This document shows, one piece after another, positions 7,484 through 13,617 of a stretch of DNA of 13,617 nucleotides. The notes beneath the pieces were generated by a model. It made no database searches and was not told the DNA's origin. It saw nothing but the letters and a program-made list of their open reading frames with translations. The stretch comes from an uncultured Bacilli bacterium (GTDB taxonomy: Bacteria > Bacillota_I > Bacilli_A > RF39 > UBA660): assembly GCA_934096755.1 (NCBI GenBank), contig CAKOMU010000026.1:1-13617 (forward strand). The letters are read 5' to 3'. How positions within the stretch are numbered: the first letter of the stretch is position 1; each line of letters opens with the position of its first letter. The translations under genes were made by a program, and so were the position numbers.

Positions 7484-7507
7484 AAAAAAGTTTTTAAATT
7501 GATTGGG

Positions 7508-7532
7508 AAAAAAAATAAACATAATAATATGT
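7508..7532 (-). terminator. Possible weak terminator after the LemA-like gene
   Basis: Immediately after the stop codon, the minus strand reads ACATA-TTAT-TATGT, a 5-bp AT-rich hairpin, followed by TTA and a run of eight T. The stem is weak, so termination may be partial and some transcription could pass into the collagen-like gene 77 bases further on. Confidence 0.4.
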
Positions 7533-8072
7533 CTATAGTTTAAAATCATCAATTACAGCATCTTGCATATTTTTACCATCAAAGAATGGCTTTATTTTAT
7601 AACCATTTATTTTGGCTACAATATTCGTAGGTATTTTTCTAATAATATTGTTTAACTCACCTGTATTTTTATTATAATAAGTCTTACAAGCAGTTAAAGT
7701 TTCATTAATTTTATCAATTTCCCTTAAATCTTTGTTAAATTCTTTAGTGTCTAGTTCTTCAAAGTCATTTTTTACTTCCAAAATAATATTATATGCCTCA
7801 GTTAACTTACGATCTAACTCGTAGTTACTAATTCTTTTATCTTTCAACTCTATATATTCTTTTAGATAATCTTTTTTAGTAACTACTTTTTTTATTGCAA
7901 TATTTAGTTTGGCAATAATGTCATATTTTTGTCTTAAGCTTTCATCAATAATTCCCTCTGCCTTTTCAATTTTCAATTTATAACTAACTAAATTGTTATA
8001 GATATACGCATAAACAATGGCTAAAAGACCACAGACAATAATTATTACTAAAATAAATTCAAATAGTTTCAT
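7533..8072 (-). CDS. Divergent LemA-like membrane-anchored protein
   Basis: The 179-residue product has an N-terminal transmembrane helix (about 4-22) followed directly by N-N-L-V (26-29) and a long helical, charged region. The order TM, Y-N-x-L-V, a K-Y-D-I-I-A-K-L helix, a middle A-Y-N/L-E block, T-A-C-K-T-Y-Y-N-K and finally I-R-K-I-P-T-N-I-V-A fits the LemA family (compare R-Y-D-L-I-P-x-L, Y-N and F-P-x-N-x-x-A), although identity is low. LemA proteins are widespread, N-out helical-bundle proteins of unclear function. The frame is open to 8147, but the ATG at 8072 is preferred: it starts M-K-L-F-E-F, has GGTGA at 8078-8082, and the promoter at 8089-8117 would place the transcript start about 10 bases ahead, excluding the longer start. 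Confidence 0.68.
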   Translation of the reverse strand: MKLFEFILVIIIVCGLLAIVYAYIYNNLVSYKLKIEKAEGIIDESLRQKYDIIAKLNIAIKKVVTKKDYLKEYIELKDKRISNYELDRKLTEAYNIILEVKNDFEELDTKEFNKDLREIDKINETLTACKTYYNKNTGELNNIIRKIPTNIVAKINGYKIKPFFDGKNMQDAVIDDFKL

Positions 8073-8088
8073 ATCATTCACCATAACA

Positions 8089-8117
8089 ATTGTATCAAAT
8101 TGCCAAATTAAAGTAAA
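8089..8117 (-). promoter_or_regulatory. Promoter of the LemA-like gene
   Basis: On the minus strand TTTACT (8112-8117) is followed after exactly 17 bases by TACAAT (8089-8094), itself preceded by TGA to form an extended -10. The predicted transcript would begin near 8082, just ahead of the GGTGA ribosome binding site, which supports the start codon at 8072. Confidence 0.6.
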
Positions 8118-8156
8118 TGCCAACATAAAGAATACTTGACATATCAAAAGTAGAGT

Positions 8157-8186
8157 TTGACATTTAAGTTAAAGACCAAATATAAA
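8157..8186 (+). promoter_or_regulatory. Sigma-70-type promoter upstream of the fem pair
   Basis: A perfect TTGACA (8157-8162) is followed after 18 bases by TATAAA (8181-8186). If used, the transcript starts near 8193 and gives the first fem gene a leader of about 200 bases. Confidence 0.5.
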
Positions 8187-8363
8187 ATGCAATTAAAGTA
8201 AAATTATAGAAACAAGCAATGAGGAAATAGGATTTTTAGTAACTTGTAAAGGTAATTATACTACTACTGAAATGCTAGATAAGAAATAAAAATGTTTCAA
8301 CTTTTGGAATTAATAAAATTATACTTGTTAAACTAATTATAGTGATAGTTGTTAAATAATGTT

Positions 8364-8372
8364 TGTTATGAT
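8364..8372 (+). promoter_or_regulatory. Proximal extended -10 candidate for the fem pair
   Basis: TGT-TATGAT matches an extended -10 and lies 27 bases before the start codon at 8400, so its transcript would have a short leader containing the GGAG site at 8390-8393. No good -35 is spaced correctly. TTGTTAAA occurs twice just upstream (8325 and 8349). Confidence 0.4.
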
Positions 8373-8399
8373 AAACTTATTTATAGATTGGAGAATACA

Positions 8400-9629
8400 A
8401 TGAAATTTATAGAAAATGTTGAAATAAATAAATATAAGGAATTTGAAAACAATCATCCTAAAGCCCATTTTTTACAAAGTTATGGCTGGGGTGAATTTTG
8501 TAAACAAGCCAAAAATCAAATTCCTAAATATGTAGGCATGGAAGATAATGATGGCAATTTGGTTGCTACTTGTTTAATATTGTTAAAAAAAACTCCTTTA
8601 AATTATAGTTATGGCTATGCACCAAGGGGATTCATTTTGGATTATAATGATAAAGACATTATTGCTAAATTTACAGAATATTTAAAAAAATACATGCAAG
8701 ATAATAAAATTATATACATTAAATTTGATCCCGATATAAAATATCAAACAATTGATGAAGATGGAAATAAAGTAGAAGATGGTAATAATAATTATGATTT
8801 ATATAATTATATGCTAAGCTTGGGTTATAAACATACAGGTTTTTATAAATTATATGAAGGCAATCAACCCAGATATACATTCCGAATTAATTTACAAAAA
8901 CCATGGGAAGAAATTGAAAAGAAAATGGCTAAAACCTTCCTAAAATCAGTTAAAAGAAGTTATAACTATGATTTAATAGTAGATAATAAAGTAAATGTTA
9001 CAGACTTTTATCGACTTTTACAGAGTAATAGTTCTAAAGATGGCTTTGACCCTCATAATCAAAAGTATTATGAAATATTTAGCCAAGAAATGCAAAAGGA
9101 TGGTAATGTAAAATTTTTTAATATAAGTTTAAGACCGAAAGAATATTTAAAAAAGATAGATAAAGAATTGGGTGTTTTAACTTCATCTTTAAGCGATTCT
9201 AAGAAAAAAATAGAAGATATTAAAAATCAAATAACACGTTTAGAAAAAGAAAAAAAAGTGTTTCAAAAATACGATCAAGATGAACTTGTTGTTTGTTCTT
9301 TAATTTGTACTTATACTAAAAATCGAGCTTGGAGTTTATATATTGGTAGCGATGAGCTTGCCAATTTTACTTTTGCTGTTACTAGGAGTTATTATGAAGC
9401 TATTAAAGATGCTTACAATAATGGCTATGAGTTTTTTGATTTATTTGGAACACCAGGTGATCCTAAAACAAAATATAAAAATTTAGCCAGTCTTCACGAT
9501 TTTAAAAGAAAATTTGGGGATGAATACATTGAATTTATAGGAGAATTTGATCTTGTAAACAACCAATTATTGTATCGACTTTTGCCTATAATGTTAAAAA
9601 TTTATCGTAAATTAAGGAGGCATAAATGA
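8400..9629 (+). CDS. FemA/FemX-like peptidoglycan bridge aminoacyltransferase, copy 1
   Basis: FemABX enzymes take an amino acid from a charged tRNA and attach it to the stem peptide of lipid II, building the peptidoglycan cross-bridge in the cytoplasm. The 409-residue length fits FemA (about 420). Signs are the N-terminal F-L-Q-S-Y-G-W-G-E-F motif, Y-G-Y-A-P-R-G-F about residues 71-78, I-K-F-D-P-D, the G-Y-K-H-T-G-F strand, P-R-Y-T-F-R-I-N-L, and the C-terminal G-Y-E-F-F-D-L-F-G-T-P-G-D with F-K-R-K-F-G. A coiled-coil insertion at about 248-292 is the FemA-type helical arm. The ATG at 8400 has GGAG at 8390-8393; the frame is open to a TTG at 8349 but that has no such site. The stop overlaps the next gene as ATGA. 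Amino-acid specificity is not visible. Confidence 0.92.
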   Translation: MKFIENVEINKYKEFENNHPKAHFLQSYGWGEFCKQAKNQIPKYVGMEDNDGNLVATCLILLKKTPLNYSYGYAPRGFILDYNDKDIIAKFTEYLKKYMQDNKIIYIKFDPDIKYQTIDEDGNKVEDGNNNYDLYNYMLSLGYKHTGFYKLYEGNQPRYTFRINLQKPWEEIEKKMAKTFLKSVKRSYNYDLIVDNKVNVTDFYRLLQSNSSKDGFDPHNQKYYEIFSQEMQKDGNVKFFNISLRPKEYLKKIDKELGVLTSSLSDSKKKIEDIKNQITRLEKEKKVFQKYDQDELVVCSLICTYTKNRAWSLYIGSDELANFTFAVTRSYYEAIKDAYNNGYEFFDLFGTPGDPKTKYKNLASLHDFKRKFGDEYIEFIGEFDLVNNQLLYRLLPIMLKIYRKLRRHK

Positions 9630-10885
9630 TTTTAAAAAATGTTGATGCTAAAACCTATAAAGATTTTGCTTTAAAATCTCCGTATATTTCAATTTATCAA
9701 GTGCCGGAATGGGGAGAATTAAAAGAACAAACTGGTTGGGTTAGACATTTATTAGCCTTGTATGATCAAGATAAAATAGTTGGGGTAACAATGTTACTAG
9801 AAAAAAAATTACCTCTTAAACTTAGTTTGTTTTATGCTCCCAGAGGATATTTAATAGATGTAGATAATTTTTCTTTATTAAAAGAATTTCATACGCATAT
9901 TGTCAATTATATCAAAAAACATCATGGCTTTTTGTTAAAAGTAGATCCAAATGTTTGCTACGCTATACGTAATAGTGATGGGGTTTTAGAAACTAAACCA
10001 GGAGAAAATGCTTTTTATAACTTTAAAAAATTAGGGTTTAGACATTTAGGTTTTACAGAAAACTTTGAAACTTTACAACCTCGCTTTTTATGTCGCATAA
10101 AATTGCAAAATACTTATGATGAAACCTTAAATTCTTTTGCCAAGAGCACTAAAAAAAATATTATGAAAACAATTGATATGGGAGTTAGAGTAAAAAAAAT
10201 TGGCCCTGATGACATTGAAATGTTTACCAAGTTGTTAAATGATACTGCAGAGGAAAAAAATTTTATAGTGCGTCCAGCTAGTTATTATAAAAGACAAGTT
10301 GAATTAATGCCAGAATATACAACATTATACCTGGCGTATATAGATACAAATTTATATTATAATTATGTGTGGCACAGTTTAGAAAATGCTCAAAAAGACT
10401 TAAATGTTTTAACGTCACAAATGAAAAAAATTAACGTTGGAGCTAAAATTAAACGAAAAGAAGAAGAATTAAAAAAGAAAGTTGTTAAGTTAAATAAAGA
10501 ACTTAATGATGCAAAGTCACTACAAAAGAGGAGTAAAGAAATTAATATTGGGGCTTTAATGTCAATATTTATTGGTGATGAAGGTATTACTTTTATGAGT
10601 GGCACTAATCATTTATATAAAGAATTTAATCCAAAATATGCATTTTATAATGAACACATTAAAGATAGTTTAAGCAAACATTTAAAATATGTTAATTTTT
10701 ATGGTATTTCTGGAGATATGAACCATAATGGAAAATACTACGGTATTTATGAAATGAAAAAAGGATTTAATCCAGAAATTATAGAACTTTTAGGAGAATT
10801 TGATTATGTTTTAAATCCATTCGTATATTATTCTTATAAAATGGCTTTACAAGGATATAAATTACTAAAAAAGATTAAACAATAA
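9626..10885 (+). CDS. FemA/FemX-like peptidoglycan bridge aminoacyltransferase, copy 2
   Basis: A diverged paralogue of the preceding gene, 419 residues, translationally coupled to it (ATGA overlap) with its own AAGGAGG at 9614-9620. It keeps the same landmarks in the same order: Y-Q-V-P-E-W-G-E-L near the N-terminus, F-Y-A-P-R-G-Y, L-K-V-D-P-N, G-F-R-H-L-G-F, P-R-F-L-C-R-I-K-L, a long basic coiled-coil arm (about 251-305), and C-terminal V-N-F-Y-G-I-S-G-D with M-K-K-G-F-N. Paired Fem enzymes commonly add successive residues of one cross-bridge, so these two probably act in sequence on lipid II; MurM/MurN-like branching is an alternative. A weak hairpin overlaps its stop codon. The family is certain, the individual step is not. 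Confidence 0.92.
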   Translation: MILKNVDAKTYKDFALKSPYISIYQVPEWGELKEQTGWVRHLLALYDQDKIVGVTMLLEKKLPLKLSLFYAPRGYLIDVDNFSLLKEFHTHIVNYIKKHHGFLLKVDPNVCYAIRNSDGVLETKPGENAFYNFKKLGFRHLGFTENFETLQPRFLCRIKLQNTYDETLNSFAKSTKKNIMKTIDMGVRVKKIGPDDIEMFTKLLNDTAEEKNFIVRPASYYKRQVELMPEYTTLYLAYIDTNLYYNYVWHSLENAQKDLNVLTSQMKKINVGAKIKRKEEELKKKVVKLNKELNDAKSLQKRSKEINIGALMSIFIGDEGITFMSGTNHLYKEFNPKYAFYNEHIKDSLSKHLKYVNFYGISGDMNHNGKYYGIYEMKKGFNPEIIELLGEFDYVLNPFVYYSYKMALQGYKLLKKIKQ

Positions 10886-10895
10886 AAATTATTGT
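10879..10895 (+). terminator. Weak AT-rich hairpin at the end of the fem pair
   Basis: ACAATAA-AAA-TTATTGT is a perfect 7-bp inverted repeat spanning the stop codon, followed a few bases later by TTTT and TTTTT runs. With only one G-C pair per arm it is a weak terminator at best. Confidence 0.35.
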
Positions 10896-11015
10896 AATGT
10901 TTTATAAAGTTTTTGAGGGTTTAAGCTGGGTCATTAAATAACCGTCATCACAATCAATTTTAATTTGTCGTTTCAATAGCTTAATCACGTTTTTGTAAAA
11001 GTTAAGATATACATG

Positions 11016-11045
11016 TTGTACTTGTTTTTACATCTGTGATAGAAT
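11016..11045 (+). promoter_or_regulatory. Candidate promoter for the coiled-coil membrane protein
   Basis: TTGTAC (11016-11021) precedes TGA-TAGAAT (extended -10, hexamer 11040-11045) at 18-base spacing. A transcript would begin near 11052, inside the longest version of the downstream frame, which argues for a start codon after that point. Confidence 0.4.
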
Positions 11046-11080
11046 ATAAACAAGATGTGAGTGAAGATAGGATGGTGTTT

Positions 11081-12637
11081 ATGCAATACGGTATGATAGA
11101 AAAAAATTTAAATATTTTATTAACTTCTTCCAAAAATTATAATGCACTTTTAATTAATGTTTCTAATTTAGAAAGTAACATTAGAAATATTAAAAAAAGA
11201 CTTTATGAAATTAAAAACGACCAAGTAGAATATGACAATAAAGTTCAAGAAATAATCAAATTGTCGCTTGGCCAAAAAAGAGCTGAACAAGAATACAAAG
11301 AACTTGTAAATCAAAAAAGTGAACAACAAGTTCTATTTCAAAATGCCTTCAAAGATTTTGAAAATAATTTAGTAGATTACCGCAATTATTTGTTGGATCG
11401 AATTAATAAAATTCAAGATGATATTAAAGATAATTCTTTTGATTTAGTAATTAAAGATCGCATTATCAACACAATAAGAGATGTTAATTTAAATGTTGCT
11501 ACAATTGGTATTGAAAACTTGGAAGAAGAACAAAAAATTAAACTTACAGAAGAATTTAACAATATTAAAAGTTTACCAAATATTGTTGAAAATTTAGAAG
11601 TACAAAATTTTTTGGATGACAAAATGAATCAAATTGTTAAAATTCAAGAGATAGTAGATTGTTATAATCAAAATCATAATAAATTTAGAGAAAATGATAA
11701 TATTTTAACTGATCAAGAAAATATTAAACATAAAACAGATTCTGTTGCAAATGACGTAGTGGAAAACTTAGAAAGTGATATTAATAAAGATCATAGCAAC
11801 GACGAGTCAAAATTAGAAAGTAGCTTAGAGGAAGAACCTAAAATGGATAAGAAGGATAAGGAGGACGATTTAGACTATAGTGAACCAATAGAAGTAGTCA
11901 AAACTAGTAAATGGGACTGGGTTAAAAAACATAAAAAGAAAATCTTAATTACTGCAGGTCTCTCTTTAGTGGGAGTGGCAGTTGTAGTTGGTTTAAATCA
12001 ACTAATACCAGCAATTACTAATTATTTGGAAGCCAATCAAATATCAGTGCTTTCCAACTCAATGCTTCATAATGGCAGTTTATGGCAAAGTGCTATTCCT
12101 ACTGAACAACTAAGTTTACATAGTGCTAATACTAGTTTAGCTAGTCAAATACAGACGATAACTGGTAACGCAGCCAATTATACCCCATCAACAGGTAATT
12201 GGACTATAGGAGGAGAAACTTTAAATAACTTTGCTCAAATTGCTCAAGAAAATGTTGCTAATGCTATGGATAAATTATCAACTCTTAAAACAACAGTTGG
12301 GGCCCTAAGTCTAGGTGGATTATCTTTGACAGGGGTAGGATTAATTGCAAAAGAAAAAAGTTCTAAAATTATTGAATTTGAAAATAAATTTAAGATGATT
12401 AAAAATGATATGAGTGTCGATGATTTAAATAAATTAAAAGAGGAAATAAATATAAACAGTTATCTTACTGAAGAAGAAAAATTATATATTGACAATAAAA
12501 TTAATAAAGAAAAGAAAAAACAGATAAATCATCAAAAGCGTCAAAGTTATTTAGAAAAATTAAAAAATAAATTAGAAGTGCAAAAAGAAATCATGGAGCA
12601 TAATGCAAACATGGACTTAGACACAAGAAACAGATAA
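11081..12637 (+). CDS. Two-TM coiled-coil protein of unknown function
   Basis: I do not recognise this family. The 518-residue product (from ATG 11081) begins with a long coiled-coil region (about 8-135), then helical segments, and an acidic, Ser/Asn-rich low-complexity linker (about 205-270). A basic stretch K-K-H-K-K-K precedes TM1 (287-305); an approximately 98-residue Ser/Thr/Asn-rich loop, probably outside, leads to a glycine-rich TM2 (404-422); the C-terminal tail (425-518) is again charged and helical. Both termini should be cytoplasmic by the positive-inside rule. The frame is open to GTG 11036, with ATG 11072 also possible; 11081 is chosen for AGGATGGTG at 11069-11077 and because the promoter -10 overlaps the longer start. 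It forms an operon with the small gene 12 bases on. The single Cys makes disulfide links unlikely. Confidence 0.75.
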   Translation: MQYGMIEKNLNILLTSSKNYNALLINVSNLESNIRNIKKRLYEIKNDQVEYDNKVQEIIKLSLGQKRAEQEYKELVNQKSEQQVLFQNAFKDFENNLVDYRNYLLDRINKIQDDIKDNSFDLVIKDRIINTIRDVNLNVATIGIENLEEEQKIKLTEEFNNIKSLPNIVENLEVQNFLDDKMNQIVKIQEIVDCYNQNHNKFRENDNILTDQENIKHKTDSVANDVVENLESDINKDHSNDESKLESSLEEEPKMDKKDKEDDLDYSEPIEVVKTSKWDWVKKHKKKILITAGLSLVGVAVVVGLNQLIPAITNYLEANQISVLSNSMLHNGSLWQSAIPTEQLSLHSANTSLASQIQTITGNAANYTPSTGNWTIGGETLNNFAQIAQENVANAMDKLSTLKTTVGALSLGGLSLTGVGLIAKEKSSKIIEFENKFKMIKNDMSVDDLNKLKEEININSYLTEEEKLYIDNKINKEKKKQINHQKRQSYLEKLKNKLEVQKEIMEHNANMDLDTRNR

Positions 12638-12649
12638 GGAATGATAAAG

Positions 12650-12898
12650 ATGAAAATTGGTGACAAAATAACTCTGGCAGATGGAAAAGAATTTGGTTTA
12701 TTACTTGATAGTGTAATGGATGATTCGAGATATTTTTTAGGTGTCTTATTAGATTCAAAAGAAGAGCCAACTGATAAATTTCAAGTTTTTAAAGAAATTG
12801 TAAAGGATAATAAGTTTTACGTTATCACAGAAAAAAATCCGTTAATTCTAAATACACTTTTAGAAGATTATAATTTACAATTAGAAGATATAGATTAA
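12650..12898 (+). CDS. Small acidic protein, possibly DUF1292/YrzB-like
   Basis: An 82-residue soluble, acidic protein with alternating beta-type segments: K-I-T-L-A-D-G-K-E-F-G-L, then R-Y-F-L-G-V-L-L, then F-Q-V-F-K-E-I-V and F-Y-V-I-T, ending in a short helix L-N-T-L-L-E-D-Y. This pattern (D-G-x-E-y, y-x-v-v-L, E-v-v-x-D, final helix) resembles the small DUF1292 family of Firmicutes, but the likeness is architectural only. Start ATG 12650 is preferred over ATG 12641, because AAGGA at 12636-12640 abuts the earlier codon and is nine bases from the later one. It is the last gene of the two-gene unit, and its stop codon is part of the terminator stem. Confidence 0.75.
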   Translation: MKIGDKITLADGKEFGLLLDSVMDDSRYFLGVLLDSKEEPTDKFQVFKEIVKDNKFYVITEKNPLILNTLLEDYNLQLEDID

Positions 12899-12918
12899 TG
12901 GGGGAAACCCCATTTTTT
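12897..12918 (+). terminator. Strong intrinsic terminator with GAAA tetraloop
   Basis: AATGGGG (12897-12903) pairs with CCCCATT (12908-12914) around a GAAA loop, followed by a run of T to 12918. It overlaps the TAA stop of the small gene and separates this unit from the next promoter. Confidence 0.95.
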
Positions 12919-12924
12919 GCTTGT

Positions 12925-12938
12925 ATTAACTAGTTAAT
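12925..12938. promoter_or_regulatory. 14-bp perfect palindrome, possible operator
   Basis: ATTAACTAGTTAAT is a perfect inverted repeat without spacer, ending six bases before the -35 box of the next promoter. The position suits a regulator-binding site; being AT-rich it could also occur by chance. Confidence 0.4.
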
Positions 12939-12944
12939 TACAAA

Positions 12945-12973
12945 TTGACGAATATTTATATTTATGTTAAAAT
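12945..12973 (+). promoter_or_regulatory. Strong promoter of the pilin-like operon
   Basis: TTGACG (12945-12950), exactly 17 bases, then TAAAAT (12968-12973) with an upstream TGT making an extended -10. Both hexamers match five of six consensus bases. The transcript should start near 12980. Confidence 0.8.
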
Positions 12974-13010
12974 TTAAGTATCTTAATTCTTATGAAACGG
13001 AGTGATTATT

Positions 13011-13436
13011 GTGATAGGAATCTGTAAAAAATTGACATTGATTGTAACTACGTTTTTATTTTGCTTTTTAATTAACTATAGAATTGTAAATGCTAGTGAA
13101 GTTAGTGCTAATATGAAAACTCCACTTGTAACCATACAAGCGGCAGAAGAAAATGCATGTTCATCGTTACTCGGAGATCCTGATCAAAAAGAATATCCAG
13201 CTTATTGGTTACAATATGCATTTAACATTATCAAATATTTAGCTATAGCTGCTTTATTGATATTTTCTACAATGGATTTTTTTAAAGCTATGGTTGAGAA
13301 TGATAAAGAGGCACTTAAAAAAGCTGGTCAAAAAACGGCTAAGCGTTTTATTTATTGTGTTATAATTTTCTTTTTGCCAAACATAATTGAATTAATTATG
13401 GAATGGTTTGGTGCCTATGGTACATGTTTAAAGTAG
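13011..13436 (+). CDS. VirB2/TrbC-like small membrane protein (putative pilin)
   Basis: The 141-residue product has an N-terminal signal peptide or signal anchor (basic start C-K-K, hydrophobic 8-22, then V-N-A-S-E, a plausible cleavage site after N-A-S or V-N-A), a short polar region with Cys45, then two hydrophobic helices (about 66-87 and 110-130) around a basic cytoplasmic loop K-K-A-G-Q-K-T-A-K-R, and a short tail with Cys near the end. Signal plus two helices with a positive loop is the layout of VirB2/TrbC conjugative pilins and of VirB2-like proteins in Gram-positive elements; the call rests on topology, not on sequence identity. GTG 13011 is preferred: GGAGTGA at 12999-13005 is its ribosome binding site and overlaps the alternative GTG at 13002. 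It is the first gene after a strong promoter and is followed nine bases on by another membrane protein. Confidence 0.75.
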   Translation: MIGICKKLTLIVTTFLFCFLINYRIVNASEVSANMKTPLVTIQAAEENACSSLLGDPDQKEYPAYWLQYAFNIIKYLAIAALLIFSTMDFFKAMVENDKEALKKAGQKTAKRFIYCVIIFFLPNIIELIMEWFGAYGTCLK

Positions 13437-13445
13437 GTGATAAAT

Positions 13446-13617
13446 ATGAGTTATGTATATAATTTATTGTTGTTAATTGATGGAGTTATTTATACTGTAG
13501 TTGATTATTTGTTCAATATTTTTTATTTTTTTACACAAACTAATCTGTTTGATAGAGCAGAATATAAAAAAATTGTTACTAGAATTTATATAATATTAGG
13601 GTTAGTTATGTTATTTG
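13446..13617 (+). CDS. Membrane protein, 3' partial (possible T4SS-type channel component)
   Basis: An ATG at 13446 with AGGTGA at 13435-13440 opens a frame that runs off the window after 57 codons. The visible part has a hydrophobic N-terminal segment (about 5-29, broken by D-G and V-D), a short polar stretch T-N-L-F-D-R-A-E-Y-K-K-I-V, and the beginning of a second hydrophobic helix I-Y-I-I-L-G-L-V-M-L-F. It is translationally close to the pilin-like gene. A multi-helix VirB6/TrbL-like inner-membrane protein would suit the context, but too little is visible to assign a family. Confidence 0.7.
   Translation, partial: MSYVYNLLLLIDGVIYTVVDYLFNIFYFFTQTNLFDRAEYKKIVTRIYIILGLVMLF

Larger units (their letters stand above)
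8073..8399. other. Gene-free divergent promoter region
   Basis: This 327-bp AT-rich stretch separates the minus-strand LemA-like gene from the plus-strand fem pair. It holds promoters for both directions (8089-8117 minus; 8157-8186 and 8364-8372 plus), two TTGACAT copies 21 bases apart (8136 and 8157), the imperfect palindrome TTGA-CATA-TCAA (8136-8147), and a short open frame at 8197-8289 that may be a decayed gene end. No tRNA, riboswitch or strong hairpin was seen. Confidence 0.6.

Noticed and set aside
8073..8147. Longer N-terminus for the LemA-like protein
   Set aside because: The added residues lie across the predicted promoter and have no ribosome binding site; the TM-first layout of the shorter form fits the family.
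10897..10941. 14-codon plus-strand frame that could be a leader peptide
   Set aside because: No ribosome binding site and no attenuator-like alternative hairpins were found around it.

Overview
The window is AT-rich, Gram-positive-type DNA from a bacterium of the Bacillota, most likely a poorly characterised gut lineage of Bacilli. Evidence: strong AAGGAGG-type ribosome binding sites, the rplI-dnaB-walJ-rlmH gene order, tandem FemA/FemX-like enzymes and a GPTG-rich collagen-like protein. TGA is a genuine stop (rlmH ends exactly at its canonical ETYHK tail with TGA), so this is the standard bacterial code, not the Mycoplasma code. The exact taxon cannot be fixed from the sequence.

Region 1 (1-644) is the 3' part of an MBOAT O-acyltransferase gene (AlgI/DltB type), a membrane enzyme that acylates cell-surface polymers. 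Region 2 (648-6646) is a tight plus-strand housekeeping operon: rplI, dnaB, an envelope M23 peptidase (TM-LysM-G5-M23), a WalJ/YycJ-type metallo-beta-lactamase-fold nuclease, rlmH, a MYG1-family hydrolase and ung. Most junctions overlap, so translation is probably coupled. The operon ends in a hairpin shared with the convergent gene. Compared with the classical Firmicutes rplI-dnaC-purA-walRKHIJ-rlmH region, the wal two-component genes are missing here and a cell-wall peptidase occupies the gap.

Region 3 (6652-8072, minus strand) holds a collagen-like repeat protein, far more GC-rich than its surroundings and lacking any C-terminal head domain, and a divergent LemA-like membrane-anchored coiled-coil protein with its own promoter. 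Region 4 is a 327-bp gene-free divergent promoter stretch followed by two translationally coupled FemA/FemX-like aminoacyltransferases (8400-10885), which probably build or branch the peptidoglycan cross-bridge.

Region 5 (11081-12918) is a two-gene unit of unknown function: a 518-residue, two-TM, coiled-coil protein and a small beta-rich acidic protein, closed by a textbook terminator. Region 6 (12925-13617) starts a new operon behind a strong promoter with a 14-bp palindrome just upstream. Its first product has the topology of a VirB2/TrbC-like pilin (signal peptide plus two hydrophobic helices around a basic loop), and its second is a membrane protein cut by the window edge. This may be the front end of a type IV secretion-like or pilus-like locus and is the best candidate for an undescribed system, but the decisive genes (ATPases, VirB6/VirB8-like parts) would lie beyond the window.

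Taken together, much of the window concerns the cell envelope: surface-polymer acylation, peptidoglycan hydrolysis, cross-bridge synthesis, a collagen-like surface protein and a possible secretion or pilus system, next to core replication, translation and repair genes.
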